Assembly: GCF_027912675.1 (NCBI RefSeq)
Contig: NZ_CP115761.1
Coordinates: 8,968-72,967, forward strand
Source: Paracoccus sp. SCSIO 75233
GTDB taxonomy: Bacteria > Pseudomonadota > Alphaproteobacteria > Rhodobacterales > Rhodobacteraceae
Length of the DNA stretch: 64,000 bases
Direction: 5' to 3'
The stretch's first letter is position 1. Every line of letters begins with the position of its first letter. Below are positions 56,252 to 64,000 of this stretch, one piece after another. The notes beneath the pieces were generated by a model, which ran no database searches, had not been told where the DNA came from, and was given only the letters and a program-made list of their open reading frames with translations. A program made the position numbers and the translations under genes.

Positions 56252-58207
56252 TCAGGCCGCTTTCGGATGCACGATCATGCGACCGCGCATTTCCATGTGC
56301 AGCGCGTGGCAGAACCACTGGCAGTAGTACCAGTAAACCCCCGGGGTCGCCGCCACGAAGGTCACCGACGCCGTCTGCTGGGCGCTGATCTCCATCGCGA
56401 CGCCGTGGTTGTTCATGGTGAAACCGTGGCTCAGATCGTCGATATCGTCGAGGTTGGTGACAATCACCGTCACCTCGTCGCCCTCATTCACCTCGAACAT
56501 GTCGAGCGCGAAGTTCGGCGCCTGCGAGGACATGTAGACCCGGACCTTGGTCGGGTCTTCGGAATCCCGGATCACCATATCCTGCCAGTCATCCAGATCG
56601 ACGCCATCCGCCTCGGCCTGCGCACGGGTGTCGGCCCAGGAATGATCGTTGCGATCCCAGACCGGTTTCGGGTTCACCTTCGAGCGGTGCACCAGAATGC
56701 TGTCATGCGGCTCGGCAAAGGTCGGGCCGTCATGCAGCAGGGTCAGCTCGGTCCCGTTCAGCGCGAAAAGCTGCTCGTTCTCGGGCTTCAGCGGGCCGAC
56801 ATTCAGGAAGCGGTCCTTGGAGAATTTGTTCATGGAGATGAACCATTTCCCGTCCGCCTCTTTCGTCTCGCCCATCGTGGTCGAGTTATGGCCCGGCTGG
56901 TAATGCACATCCGCCTTGGACTTGATCGGATCGACCTCTTCGCCGTTATGGGCGCGGACCGCATCCTCGATGTTCCAGACCACGACCTGACTGTCGAGGA
57001 ACAGAGTGGTGATCGCATTGCCCTTACCGTCAAACGCGGTATGCAGCGGACCCAGACCCAGCTCGGGCTGGGCGACGATGACCGATTCCGGCTCGGCTTC
57101 ATCGGCAAAGATCGCGTCGAACTTGGTCACATCCATGACCGTCACCGTGGGCGACAGCTTGCCCGCGATGCACAGATGCTTGCCGTCCGGGGCCATGTTA
57201 CAGCCATGCGGGTTGTTCGGCACGGTGACGTAACGGGTGTATTTCTTGTTCTGACCCTTGCGGCCATCCAGAACCTTCACACCGTTCTTTTCTTCGAAAT
57301 CGCCGGCCTCGATGCCCTTCTCGATCTCTTCGATATTGAAGATCACGACATGGTCGGTTTCCGATTCCATCATCTCGGCCGAGGTCATCCCCATTTCAGA
57401 GTTATAGGAGGTCGAGAACGCATATTTGCCGGTGTAATCCGCATCGGTGTTGTCGAGGTTGCCCGACACCATCACCTGCCACGCCACCTGCATCGTCTCA
57501 GCGTCGATGGCCGTGTAATAGTTCACATAATCCTTCGGATCGAGCATGGTGCCGTCATTGACGATCGGCGTCTCATCCTCGCCATTGGCAAACACATATT
57601 TCGTGTGCGGCATCTTCTGCGGACGCAGGCCGTGGATGGCCTTGGCATTCGGGATCTCGGTGATCTTGTCGCATTTCATGACGTCACAGCGCACGCGGGC
57701 CACCCGCGTATTCGCCTTGTCGTTCATGAACAGATATTTGCCGTCATAGGTGCCGTCGGTGAAGGACATATGGACGTGGTGCAGGTCACCATTGTCATGG
57801 ATGCGCTTGCCTTGCGCGGCCAGATAGGCCTTGGTTTCGGGCAGCATCCCTTCGTCGAAGATCTTCAGCGACTCGTTGGTCTGCCCCCAGCCAGTGGCGG
57901 AGCAGCGGTTGAACACCGGAATCCGCATCAGTTCGCGCATGGACGGAATGCCAAGGATGCGCACCTCGCCGGTCTGGCCAGAGGACCAGAAGCCGTAATA
58001 CTCATCCAGCTCGCCCGGCGGCGGCGTCGCCTCGGATGCGTCCTGCGCCATTGCCGCGCCGGCACCCATGGCCGTCGCACCCAGACCGGCGCTGCCCGCG
58101 ATAAAGGCGGTCCGGCTCAGCCCGGCACCCCCGATGATCGCCGCGCCGCCTGCCGTCGCGCCCAGAAGGCCGCGGCGGCTGATGCCGGATTTCTTGTTGT
58201 CACTCAT
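56252..58207 (-). CDS. nosZ: Nitrous-oxide reductase, clade I
   Basis: 651 aa, the terminal denitrification enzyme reducing N2O to N2 in the periplasm. The N-terminus [18 protein letters not shown] is a Tat signal, which marks clade I. A seven-bladed propeller carries the CuZ histidines (for example [12 protein letters not shown] and PNNPHGCNM). The C-terminal cupredoxin has the CuA ligands Cys629, Cys633, His637 and Met640 in [12 protein letters not shown]. It lies just after nosR and ahead of nosD. Confidence 0.98.
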   Translation of the reverse strand: MSDNKKSGISRRGLLGATAGGAAIIGGAGLSRTAFIAGSAGLGATAMGAGAAMAQDASEATPPPGELDEYYGFWSSGQTGEVRILGIPSMRELMRIPVFNRCSATGWGQTNESLKIFDEGMLPETKAYLAAQGKRIHDNGDLHHVHMSFTDGTYDGKYLFMNDKANTRVARVRCDVMKCDKITEIPNAKAIHGLRPQKMPHTKYVFANGEDETPIVNDGTMLDPKDYVNYYTAIDAETMQVAWQVMVSGNLDNTDADYTGKYAFSTSYNSEMGMTSAEMMESETDHVVIFNIEEIEKGIEAGDFEEKNGVKVLDGRKGQNKKYTRYVTVPNNPHGCNMAPDGKHLCIAGKLSPTVTVMDVTKFDAIFADEAEPESVIVAQPELGLGPLHTAFDGKGNAITTLFLDSQVVVWNIEDAVRAHNGEEVDPIKSKADVHYQPGHNSTTMGETKEADGKWFISMNKFSKDRFLNVGPLKPENEQLFALNGTELTLLHDGPTFAEPHDSILVHRSKVNPKPVWDRNDHSWADTRAQAEADGVDLDDWQDMVIRDSEDPTKVRVYMSSQAPNFALDMFEVNEGDEVTVIVTNLDDIDDLSHGFTMNNHGVAMEISAQQTASVTFVAATPGVYWYYCQWFCHALHMEMRGRMIVHPKAA

Positions 58208-58208
58208 G

Positions 58209-60410
58209 TCAAACTCCTTCGGTTTTCACATTCGGATGATTGGCCAGCCCGTCACGCGGCGGCGCGGAGGCGGCAAGCTTTGCCCGACGCTTGTCCTGCT
58301 TGATGACCACCGGGCATTTGCTGTGGCTGTGGTAAAGCACCTGGCAATGCATGCAGTTCAGGCACTCATTCGGGTTGATCTCACCTGTCGGGTGGATCGC
58401 CTGCACGAAGCATTCATTCGCACAGGTCTGGCACGGATTGCCGCATTCGTTGTAGCGTTTGAGCCAGTCGAACATGCGGATCCGCGCCGGTATGGCGAGG
58501 CCTGCCCCAAGCGGGCAGAGGTAACGGCAGTAAAATCGTTCAACAAACAGCCCCGCCATCAACAGCCCGGCAGCGTAGACCACAAACGGCCACGCACGGG
58601 CGAATTTCAGGATGATCGCGGTCTTGAACGGCTCGACCTCGGCCAACCGCTCGGCCTGTTCCAGAGAGGCGAGCGAGACGCCGAACAGCCCCAGAAAGAT
58701 CATGTATTTCACCGGCCACAGCCGCTCATGCAGCCCCCAGGGCAGGCTGTATTGCGGAATGCCCAGCTTGCGGCCGATCTGGTTCAGCAGCTCCTGCAAT
58801 GCGCCGAACGGACACAGCCAGCCGCAATAGGCCCCCCTGCCCCAGAAGATCAGCGCGGCGGCGACGGCAAACCACAGGATGAAGGTCAGCGGGTCCAGCA
58901 GGAATGCCTGCCAGCTGAAGCCGGTCGCGAAACTGTTGGCCAGCGCCATGATATTGACGACCGATAATTGCGCGTTCCACATCCAGCCCAGAACCACCAG
59001 CGTCAGGGTCAGGAAGGACATGCGGAACCAGTAAACCGCGCGCTCCGACCGGCTGAGCCATTCCTGAAAGAAGAATGCAGCAGTCAATACGCTGAGCATC
59101 ACGACGAGAACCGTGACCTGAAGCTTCTTCCCTTCCCAGATCCGCTTCCACAACGCGGCCTGCGCGCTCGCCTCATCCTGCACGGCAATCGTTTCCGCGG
59201 GCGACGGCGCGGACGGTGCTGCGGCAGGTTCGGGGGACGGGAGCGGGATCAGATAGTTTTCCGGCAGCTCATAACCCAGATCGAATGTGGTGAAGACCTT
59301 CTCGATGGCCGCAACGTCGCGATGCACCAGAAGCTGAATGCGGAAAGGCCGCGTCGGGTCGAAGCCGCTATCGGCGGGGATCCTGAAAAGATCGGTCTCG
59401 CTGAAATCGGGCGCCCCGTCCGTCACGATCTCCGCCCGGCGATGATCCCGGTCGCGGAAACGGACCGATATATCGTCCTGGATCAGCTGGATGCGGTCGA
59501 ATATCCCGCCCCGGACATAGCCCGACCCCTTGAAGCTGTACTGCCCCAGCCCGGCGATCAGAACCGCCTCATCACCGTCTTCCAGCCAATCGTCCAGATT
59601 GCCGAACTCGGCATCGCCCAGCACTGGCCGCCCGATCCCCGGCAGGCTGACCAGCACGGCCTGCATGTCGATGAACACCGTCTCCGGCGGATCGCTCAGC
59701 GCCCTCGCGTCAGAACGCGGGTCGCCAAGCGCGGCAAATGCCTCGTTCACCTCGCCTGTCGTCAGGGTCAGCCGCCGGACCGTGCCATCACCCAGAAGCG
59801 TGTCCCAGTCCCCTTCCGCGACTGCCGCAGCGTCAATCTCGAAGCGCGGGCCGGTGTCCTGCTCCTCCGCCAGGCCGCCCAGACCAAGCGCACGCGCCAC
59901 TTTCAGGCTGGAGCGCAGGATGGAATCGTCGATCACCATGACCGTGACCGTCGCCCCCGACACGATATCCAGCTCATGCGACGACGTCCCGGCAGCCTCC
60001 GCCACCAGATCAAGCCCGGCATAACCCTCCGCCACGGCGGTCATCTTCGCCTCGGGGATGCCGATCAGAACGATGGGCTCGGAATGCTTGACCAGCTTGA
60101 CGCCAAGCACCTTTGCGTCGGGGCTGATGGCGACCAGCGTGTGAATGGGCTTGCCGGAATAGCCGGTCGTTCCGACGAAATCGGAGGTCATGAACGCATA
60201 GCCCAGCGTCTCTGCCCCGCTCAGCAAGGGGGCGACCGGTATATCATCGCGGATCGGGCCGAAACCGTCGGCACCCGCCACCAGATCCGCCGGCGCGACC
60301 TCGTCCAGATAGCGCGCCAGCACCGAAGATTGCTGCGCCTGCGCCTGCGCCGTCACCAAAGCCGCCAGAACCAGGGCAAGAATGCTCAGAAGGCGGCGTA
60401 AAACGGGCAT
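58209..60410 (-). CDS. nosR: NosR, flavo-Fe/S membrane protein
   Basis: 733 aa. A signal peptide (about 1-25) leads to a periplasmic FMN domain with SGATVTV (Thr154 is the likely attachment site), then several membrane helices. The C-terminal cytoplasmic half has two CxxxCP-like helices ([16 protein letters not shown] and [13 protein letters not shown]) and two 4Fe-4S clusters ([13 protein letters not shown] and [15 protein letters not shown]). It sends electrons to NosZ. ATG 60410 has GGAG upstream. First gene of the nos operon. Confidence 0.97.
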   Translation of the reverse strand: MPVLRRLLSILALVLAALVTAQAQAQQSSVLARYLDEVAPADLVAGADGFGPIRDDIPVAPLLSGAETLGYAFMTSDFVGTTGYSGKPIHTLVAISPDAKVLGVKLVKHSEPIVLIGIPEAKMTAVAEGYAGLDLVAEAAGTSSHELDIVSGATVTVMVIDDSILRSSLKVARALGLGGLAEEQDTGPRFEIDAAAVAEGDWDTLLGDGTVRRLTLTTGEVNEAFAALGDPRSDARALSDPPETVFIDMQAVLVSLPGIGRPVLGDAEFGNLDDWLEDGDEAVLIAGLGQYSFKGSGYVRGGIFDRIQLIQDDISVRFRDRDHRRAEIVTDGAPDFSETDLFRIPADSGFDPTRPFRIQLLVHRDVAAIEKVFTTFDLGYELPENYLIPLPSPEPAAAPSAPSPAETIAVQDEASAQAALWKRIWEGKKLQVTVLVVMLSVLTAAFFFQEWLSRSERAVYWFRMSFLTLTLVVLGWMWNAQLSVVNIMALANSFATGFSWQAFLLDPLTFILWFAVAAALIFWGRGAYCGWLCPFGALQELLNQIGRKLGIPQYSLPWGLHERLWPVKYMIFLGLFGVSLASLEQAERLAEVEPFKTAIILKFARAWPFVVYAAGLLMAGLFVERFYCRYLCPLGAGLAIPARIRMFDWLKRYNECGNPCQTCANECFVQAIHPTGEINPNECLNCMHCQVLYHSHSKCPVVIKQDKRRAKLAASAPPRDGLANHPNVKTEGV

Positions 60411-60484
60411 GGAATCATTGCTCCCAATGGCAGCGAATGCGGACTCATTCACCTCGGCGCTAACGACCCCCAACCACAAAGTCC

Positions 60485-60498
60485 TTGAGCAAAGTCAG
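60485..60498. promoter_or_regulatory. FNR/NNR-type box upstream of nosR
   Basis: TTGAG-CAAA-GTCAG matches the TTGA-N6-TCAA-like consensus of Crp/Fnr regulators closely (TTGA and TCA arms kept). It lies about 75 bp before the nosR start, where a regulator of low-oxygen or NO response would act. Confidence 0.5.
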
Positions 60499-60543
60499 TT
60501 CCGCGCCGCGCCCTCAATAACGAGAATGCAGCCGCTTTTTGTT

Positions 60544-60560
60544 ATCCGTTGGGAACGGAT
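60544..60560. repeat. Perfect inverted repeat ATCCGTT-N3-AACGGAT
   Basis: Seven-base arms with a 3-nt spacer, about 130 bp before nosR. A run of five T follows on the plus strand (60563-60567), so it could be a terminator for rightward transcription, but no rightward gene ends here. It may equally be a regulator site. Confidence 0.5.
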
Positions 60561-60703
60561 GGTTTTTCGCTCGGGACCGGGGTTTTTACGGCAACACACA
60601 CTGGTGCGACAGATTGGCGCAACACAACTATAGGCTGATCTAATGGCGATTTCAACATCTGAACAGATCTGCGCGGCCGAACGGCTTGCGCCAGCGGCAC
60701 CGA

Positions 60704-61108
60704 TCAGGGCGCGATCACATCCAGCCGGGGGAAATACGTCTGGTAGCGCCCCCGATCCCGCGTCAGCAGGCGATACCCCCGGATGGCCGCATGGGCGCCG
60801 ATATAAAAATCCGGCAGGGGGGAGCGCCGCGCACCGCCCCGGCGGCGATAGCCGAGAAAGGCTTTGCCAGCAAGAAAGGCGGCGGCCCAGGGCAGCGGCT
60901 CACGATGGAATATCTCTTCCGGCAACAGCGCATCGAGGGCTTCTATCCGGCTATGCGCAACGGAAACCTCAGCATATATCAGCGGATTGATGACCAGCCG
61001 CGCCCCCTGCCCCGCCCGCGCCAGCGCAGCGGCGGACCAGTCCGCCCATTCCGCGTCATTGGTGGTGATGTCGATCAGGATATTCGAGTCGACCAGAACC
61101 GGCGTCAT
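60704..61108 (-). CDS. vapC: VapC-type PIN-domain toxin
   Basis: 134 aa. MTPVLVDSNILIDI has the first acidic residue (Asp7), with PLIYAEVSV and PLPDFYIGAHA giving the remaining PIN-domain acidic residues. It is a likely RNase toxin. The start overlaps the antitoxin stop by four bases, the normal antitoxin-first order. It lies between nos and a Hint gene, as a typical stability module. Confidence 0.9.
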   Translation of the reverse strand: MTPVLVDSNILIDITTNDAEWADWSAAALARAGQGARLVINPLIYAEVSVAHSRIEALDALLPEEIFHREPLPWAAAFLAGKAFLGYRRRGGARRSPLPDFYIGAHAAIRGYRLLTRDRGRYQTYFPRLDVIAP

Positions 61109-61344
61109 TCGCGGGTCAGCGCCATGATCTCATCGGTGCTGAGCCCGGTATCGGCACTGCCGCGCAACCCGGCAATGGTCGCCTGCAACCGGCTGGCACG
61201 CGCACTGCCCGCCTGCCCCGCTGCAACGACCCGCACGACACCATCATCCCCGATAATGAACTCAACCTCGGTTCCCGGCTGAAACCCGGCGAAATCGCGG
61301 ACATCCTGCGGAATGGTCACCTGACCTTTGGTGGTAATGCGCAT
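61105..61344 (-). CDS. vapB: AbrB/VapB-type antitoxin
   Basis: 79 aa. MRITTKGQVTIPQDVRDFAGFQPGTEVEFI is the swapped-hairpin AbrB/SpoVT DNA-binding domain; the rest, ending STDEIMALTRE, should bind the toxin. It is first in the operon and likely autoregulates it. Confidence 0.9.
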   Translation of the reverse strand: MRITTKGQVTIPQDVRDFAGFQPGTEVEFIIGDDGVVRVVAAGQAGSARASRLQATIAGLRGSADTGLSTDEIMALTRE

Positions 61345-61834
61345 GGCGTGCTCCTTGGTAATACCGAAAGTAATACCGAGGACGGGCGCGGTCAAGCGCC
61401 GGGCAAAACGCTGCCGGTTCCGCCGCGCCAACAACGCTGCCGCCCCTACCCGCGCGGAAGACCGCGGGTTTTGGCTCCGCTGGCGATCCGCGCGAAATAT
61501 GGCACATCTCAGTTACAGGCCAGGCCAATAACCACGACCAATTGCACAACAACGCCCAGATTCGCGCAAAAGCCCCGTCTTTCCGATAATTAGAATCTAG
61601 CCCCGCAACCGGCGCAGCGGCCAGCGTGGATTCGGTAAAATCCACCCCCATATGCCCGTTTAACCCCCAAAATACGCGAGAAAACTGCGAATTGAACCGG
61701 ATTCACGGCCTGTCCCGGATAGAGATCGCGATTTCTGCAACCTATAGTCAGAAATTAGTTAATAATTATCGTCTAGATTGTTTTCTGTGTCACTGACCCG
61801 GCTCGTTAACTATTTTCTGCATAAGGAAAATCCA
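61345..61834. other. Intergenic region upstream of the second Hint gene
   Basis: About 490 bp without a supportable gene. It holds the divergent promoters of vapBC (leftward) and the Hint gene (rightward); the right third becomes AT-rich (about 61740-61835). Confidence 0.55.
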
Positions 61835-63040
61835 ATGGTTCTGGTTACTCCCCCCAGCACCGGCGTTAACGATCCGGGGCAGTGGTTCACGACGATCATC
61901 ATCAATAATGTCGGCCAGGTCGATACGCTTCAGGGCGATTCCATCGCCGAAAACGCGCAGGATCTTCTTGGCGGCAAGACATTTTCCGTCACCTCCGCCG
62001 AGGCGCGCAGCTATGACGGGGCCGGGGATCAGAACCATATCCTCGGGGTCGAAGATTACGGATACACTCAGGATCTGATCGAGTTCGACGATTTTCCCGG
62101 CAGCAAGGTCGTCGCCGACGCCGCCCTCTATGTCTACGCCACCTTCTCGACCACGACCGGCGACTCGCTCTGGCTGGCCGTCTATGCGGCGCAATACGAA
62201 ATGCCCGATGGCACGTTTCGGATCATGTTTCAGCCCGTCGGGGTCAACGATCTCGACTACCTGACCGGTTCGATCAACGCCGTCACCTTCGACGACCCGG
62301 TCAACACCATCAATTACGGCACCTATTATGTCGACCGCGATATCCAGTCGAGCATTGTCTGCTTCGCCCGTGGCACGCTGATCGCAACCCCTTCTGGCGA
62401 AGTCCCGATCGAGGAATTTCAGCCCGGCGATCTCGTCCTCACCCGCGACGAAGGCGCGTTGCCGATCCGCTGGATTCAGAAGCGCCGCCTCGATTCGATC
62501 GACCTGATGCTTAATCCGAACTGGCACCCGATCCGCATCCGGGCCAACGCTCTGGGCTCCGGGTTTCCCCGCACCGATCTCGTCGTCTCCCCCCAGCATC
62601 GCATCATGATCAACTCCCGTATCGTCAGCAGAATGGCCGGGGTGAACGAGGCACTGGTGCCGGCCAAGAAACTGCTTACCCTCGACGGGGTCGATGTCAT
62701 GGATAACGTCACGGAGGTCGAATACTGGCATTTCCTCTTCGACAGCCACCAGATCGTCACCTCCAACGGCCTGCCGACGGAAAGCCTGTTCACCGGCCCG
62801 CAGGCAATGACAGCACTCAGCCAGGACGCCCTGACGGAACTGCGCGAACTGATGCCCGAAGCATTTTCCGAAACCGCAGACGGCCCGCCTGCCCCCCTCG
62901 CCCGCAAAGTCTTCGAGCCGGGGAAGATCGGCAAATTACTGGAGCGCCACCGGAAGAACAACAAGCCGCTCGTTCAGGGCTTTGAGTGCCAGATCGTCAG
63001 CGTCAGCTTTTCGCCGCAACTCATCGACCAGCTAAAATAA
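61835..63040 (+). CDS. Second Hint-domain protein
   Basis: 401 aa. Residues 1-175 show no repeats of the clear RTX type but have acidic, Asp/Gly-rich stretches (AEARSYDGAGDQNHILGVEDYGY). The Hint domain starts at Cys176 in IVCFARGTLIATPSGEVPIEEF and contains GDLVLTRDEGALPIRWIQKRRLDSIDL and SPQHRIMI. From the RWI stretch on it is closely similar to the 37040 protein. ATG 61835 has AAGGA upstream. It stands alone, without a nearby GNAT or synthase. Confidence 0.85.
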   Translation: MVLVTPPSTGVNDPGQWFTTIIINNVGQVDTLQGDSIAENAQDLLGGKTFSVTSAEARSYDGAGDQNHILGVEDYGYTQDLIEFDDFPGSKVVADAALYVYATFSTTTGDSLWLAVYAAQYEMPDGTFRIMFQPVGVNDLDYLTGSINAVTFDDPVNTINYGTYYVDRDIQSSIVCFARGTLIATPSGEVPIEEFQPGDLVLTRDEGALPIRWIQKRRLDSIDLMLNPNWHPIRIRANALGSGFPRTDLVVSPQHRIMINSRIVSRMAGVNEALVPAKKLLTLDGVDVMDNVTEVEYWHFLFDSHQIVTSNGLPTESLFTGPQAMTALSQDALTELRELMPEAFSETADGPPAPLARKVFEPGKIGKLLERHRKNNKPLVQGFECQIVSVSFSPQLIDQLK

Positions 63041-63086
63041 CGCTCATCTCTTGCGATGGACGGATTTCCGCCGCGCGCGTCCCGCG

Positions 63087-63770
63087 TCACGACCCCGCCG
63101 TTTCAACCGAAATTGAATGCAGACCCGGCTCGACCCGGCGCGCCACGATCTCGATCCGCCGCATCAGATGCGTCCGAACATAGCTCGCATGAAATCCGGT
63201 CGGCGCAACCAGCGTCAATCGCCCGTCGCTGATCCCGCCATCACCAAGCCCGGCGATCCAGGCATCGAAAACCGCCTGATCCTCAGCCGCCAGCAGCCCC
63301 CGCATCGCCGCCCAGACCGTACCAGCAGGCGGGGCTTCGGTCCGCCGGAAGGGAACCACTTTGCGGTCGATTTCGGGCGGAGGTGCCCCCCCTGCCCTTT
63401 CGACGAAATCGGGTCCGATATTTTCCCAGACAGCGCGCGTATCCAGCATGATCCGCTCGAGATCGAAGCCGAGCACCGCCACCCGGCCACGCGCGCCCTG
63501 CCGCTTGACCGTGACCCAGCCCAGTGACCGCAGCCGCGCCATGTCGCGTTTGACCGTCCGTTCATCGACGCACCACAGCCGCGCAATCTCGCGCTGACCC
63601 ATCGTCAGCTCATTGCGCTGCCAGTTATACCGGGTGGTGATCAATGACATGAACCGCATGACCAGCCGCTGCCGGTGCTGGTCCCCGGCAAGCCCATAGG
63701 CCATGAGTGCCGAGAGTATGTCATATTTCTTCGCCGCGGCCTCCCGGCCAACGGGACGGATCACCTGCAT
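63087..63770 (-). CDS. Replication-initiator-like protein with a DnaA-N-type domain
   Basis: 227 aa. Residues about 20-105 contain a winged helix (NELTMGQREIARLWCVDERTVKRDMARLRSLGWVTVKRQ). The last 75 residues (VWAAMRGLLAAEDQAVFDAWIAGL, then SDGRLTLVAPTGFHASYVRTHLMRRI) resemble the N-terminal domain of DnaA, without the AAA+ or domain IV. Proteins of this type act as DnaA-like replicases on Rhodobacterales plasmids. AGGAG precedes ATG 63770. Alternatively it is only a DNA-binding regulator. Confidence 0.65.
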   Translation of the reverse strand: MQVIRPVGREAAAKKYDILSALMAYGLAGDQHRQRLVMRFMSLITTRYNWQRNELTMGQREIARLWCVDERTVKRDMARLRSLGWVTVKRQGARGRVAVLGFDLERIMLDTRAVWENIGPDFVERAGGAPPPEIDRKVVPFRRTEAPPAGTVWAAMRGLLAAEDQAVFDAWIAGLGDGGISDGRLTLVAPTGFHASYVRTHLMRRIEIVARRVEPGLHSISVETAGS

Positions 63771-64000
63771 CACTGCTCCTGCCCGCCGGTTCACCCGGCT
63801 GATATGCTCCCGCCATGGAACTGGCGGCCCTCGCACGGCGTGGTGATCTTGTGCCACCCAAAACGCTTTTCGCCGTCCTTACCGCATTTGCGTTCGCTTT
63901 TCCGATTCTGTCAAGGGATTTGCCGAATGGGCGGGTTCCCTCGTCTCTTTCCGACAGGAAATAACGGTATCTATGGTATTGGGTGACATCCAAGGTGACC
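63771..64000. other. Region upstream of the initiator gene
   Basis: About 230 bp to the window edge. It has two copies of CGCTTTTC (63864-63871 and 63895-63902). No parA/parB or clear iteron array is visible in the part that is present. A 49-codon rightward frame (63815-63964) has no family or ribosome-binding site. Confidence 0.35.

Noticed and set aside
54911..58303. A 1130-codon rightward frame across nosF-nosZ
   Set aside because: It lies antisense to nosD and nosZ, which are unmistakable; its translation is His/Asp/Arg-rich with no recognisable domain.
60411..60703. A search for nosC, which precedes nosR in some Paracoccus clusters
   Set aside because: No frame with a cytochrome c or nosC-like feature is present in the gap or beyond it up to the toxin gene.
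63815..63964. A 49-codon rightward frame upstream of the initiator gene
   Set aside because: No ribosome-binding site and no family; it lies in what is likely the initiator's control region.

Overview
The window looks like DNA from an alphaproteobacterium of the Rhodobacteraceae, probably marine and Paracoccus/Roseobacter-like. The reasons are the high GC content, the abundant TRAP transporters, a complete nosRZDFYLX denitrification cluster with a Tat-exported NosZ, and a full Na+-translocating NADH:quinone reductase (nqrABCDEF). A DnaA-N-domain replication initiator at the right edge suggests that the DNA may be a chromid or large plasmid. No rRNA, tRNA, CRISPR array or intact insertion sequence was seen.

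Layout: 1-9172 holds a truncated HAD hydrolase, a TRAP dicarboxylate-type transporter (dctQMP), a coiled-coil protein plus glycosyltransferase pair, a YeiH-type and a DMT-type transporter, and dgoK-dgoA of galactonate catabolism. 9175-12638 is a sulfate ABC importer (sbp-cysT-cysW-cysA). 12881-20232 is the nqrABCDEF operon with divergent apbE and nqrM. 20229-26740 is housekeeping or regulatory: a small membrane protein, CBS protein, DMT transporter, pirin, HAD phosphatase, DeoR regulator and dipeptidase.

26898-38410 is the most unusual stretch. It is one minus-strand operon running, in transcription order, RTX/Hint-domain protein, GNAT-type acyltransferase, a single-module highly reducing type I polyketide synthase, a peptide-deformylase-like pseudoenzyme and a glycosyltransferase. 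The synthase ends in an ACP with no release domain. A GNAT enzyme between it and a secreted-type RTX protein suggests that a polyketide acyl chain is attached to a protein or glycan. This is inference.

39107-47068 is an RpiR-controlled catabolic operon: TRAP dctQMP, MlrC-type M81 metallohydrolase, DSD1-type PLP dehydratase, RidA and a 2-keto-3-deoxygluconate-type kinase. Two near-identical 15-bp operators in opposite orientation sit at the rpiR start codon and in front of dctQ. The gene set fits catabolism of a 2-amino sugar acid via 2-keto-3-deoxygluconate. 47231-50863 is a visibly AT-richer polysaccharide island with two glycosyltransferases and a glutaminase-less asparagine-synthase homologue.

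51718-60410 is nosRZDFYLX with an FNR-like box upstream of nosR. It is followed by a VapBC-type toxin-antitoxin pair (60704-61344), a second Hint protein (61835-63040) and the DnaA-like initiator (63087-63770). The window thus carries two flavinylation modules, apbE with NqrB/NqrC and nosX with NosR. Each sits beside target proteins carrying the SGAT flavin-attachment motif.
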